Shown one piece after another: positions 11,060-11,562 of a stretch of 11,562 nucleotides of DNA (position 1 is its first letter; each line of letters starts with the position of its first letter). The notes beneath the pieces were generated by a model. The model was given only the letters and a program-made list of their open reading frames with translations. It did not search any database and was not told the origin of the DNA. The stretch is from JAIOTH01 sp964639335 (lineage in GTDB: Bacteria > Patescibacteriota > Patescibacteriia > UBA1558 > S5-K13). The position numbers and the translations under genes were made by a program. Where the stretch lies: assembly GCA_964639335.1 (NCBI GenBank), contig CAZXCJ010000035.1, positions 1 through 11,562 of the forward strand, read 5' to 3'.

Positions 11060-11088
11060 AAAAAAGAGCCCTTGAGGGGCTCTTTTTT
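11060..11088 (-). terminator. Strong intrinsic terminator between the two pilin genes
   Basis: AAAAAAGAGCCC (11060-11071) pairs with GGGCTCTTTTTT (11077-11088) around TTGAG; A- and T-runs on both sides allow bidirectional use. It lies 10 bp after the stop codon of the upstream pilin. Confidence 0.9.
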
Positions 11089-11098
11089 GAAAAAACAA

Positions 11099-11562
11099 CT
11101 AAATAGCATCTGTATAACAATTATCAAATACTCCGCCAGTTTGAATAGCGTTGAGCCCAGCAGTTAAACCACCGCTTGCTTGTTCTAAAACAAAACAGAT
11201 TTCATAATCATCAACTGCAGGTGCTGCAGTTCCAGCTTCATTAGAAATAGAATAATCACATTCATCATCTCCAACTAAACATATGCCAGTCATAGAAGGA
11301 TCATTAAAATTTTCAAACTGACTTACCTCTCCAGGAGCAGTACAACTACTAGCATCGCTATGAAAAGTAGTAGCAGCTCCACAAGTCAAAGCTGTACTAG
11401 CAGGATTACTAGTAGATTCCATTTCTAAAATAGTAGAAAGCTGTTTAACATCAGACAATCTCCTGGCATCTCTAGCTTTAGCTCTAGCGCTGTTTAAAGA
11501 AACAACTGCTAAAGTTGATAGTAAGCCAATAATGGCAATAACTACCAATAACTCAATTAATG
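11099..11562 (-). CDS. Type IV pilin-like protein, 5' end cut by the window
   Basis: The visible part begins in frame at LIELLVVIAIIGLLSTLAVV, so the signal peptide and cleavage site lie beyond the window edge; the TTG at 11548 is an internal leucine, not the start. The hydrophobic helix and the following SLNSARAKARDARRLSDVKQ are nearly the same as in the first pilin, and the last 55 nt of the window are identical to 10859-10913. The C-terminal half is diverged but keeps the DYEICF motif, the cysteines and a GLN...GG..D.C ending. The two genes are therefore tandem paralogues, probably alternative pilin subunits or minor and major forms. Confidence 0.9.
   Translation of the reverse strand, partial: LIELLVVIAIIGLLSTLAVVSLNSARAKARDARRLSDVKQLSTILEMESTSNPASTALTCGAATTFHSDASSCTAPGEVSQFENFNDPSMTGICLVGDDECDYSISNEAGTAAPAVDDYEICFVLEQASGGLTAGLNAIQTGGVFDNCYTDAI

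Noticed and set aside
777..11562. UGA recoding to glycine, as in some Patescibacteria (Gracilibacteria, SR1)
   Set aside because: All genes are full length without in-frame UGA and end in conserved C-terminal regions, so the standard code suffices.

Overview
The window looks like chromosomal DNA of an ultra-small Candidate Phyla Radiation (Patescibacteria) bacterium, most likely Parcubacteria-like. The genes are very AT-rich, start codons lack recognisable Shine-Dalgarno sequences, the stringent-response enzyme is shortened, and two pilins have the N-terminus typical of that group. This placement is inference from gene style; no phylogenetic marker was tested. All long ORFs read through in the standard code.

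Layout. 1-776 holds no protein gene. It contains AT-rich DNA, a palindromic element of about 300 bp with terminal inverted repeats (119-416), and a probable small RNA on the minus strand with its own promoter and terminator (about 662-476). Four genes then run on the plus strand: dprA (DNA uptake/recombination) and a queuosine-precursor transporter 6 bp apart, folC, and topA. After the topA terminator comes a second probable structured RNA (about 6240-6408), then an RSH (p)ppGpp synthetase/hydrolase with HD, synthetase and TGS domains but no ACT domain. 8028-8970 is accessory DNA: palindromic repeats, a small GIY-YIG nuclease gene, a 32-bp tandem repeat and tRNA-Ser(GCU). A leaderless gene for a two-helix membrane protein follows, then tRNA-Arg(GCG) embedded in partial copies of its own ends and hairpins. 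On the minus strand the window closes with two tandem type IV pilin-like genes, the second cut by the window edge.

The housekeeping genes are ordinary. The interesting layer is the intergenic one: GC-rich palindromes in an AT-rich genome, repeatedly next to direct repeats copied from tRNA gene ends. The clearest case is in the first pilin gene. A 62-bp palindromic element flanked by a 4-bp direct repeat (TAAA) sits in frame in the prepilin leader; removing the element plus one repeat restores a canonical MKNKKGFTLIELL start. The GIY-YIG gene with its tandem repeats lies between two copies of the tRNA-Ser 3' end, as expected of a tiny element inserted at a tRNA gene. Together these suggest that small palindromic elements are, or recently were, moving in this genome. 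Two unidentified structured RNAs are the other candidates for something new.
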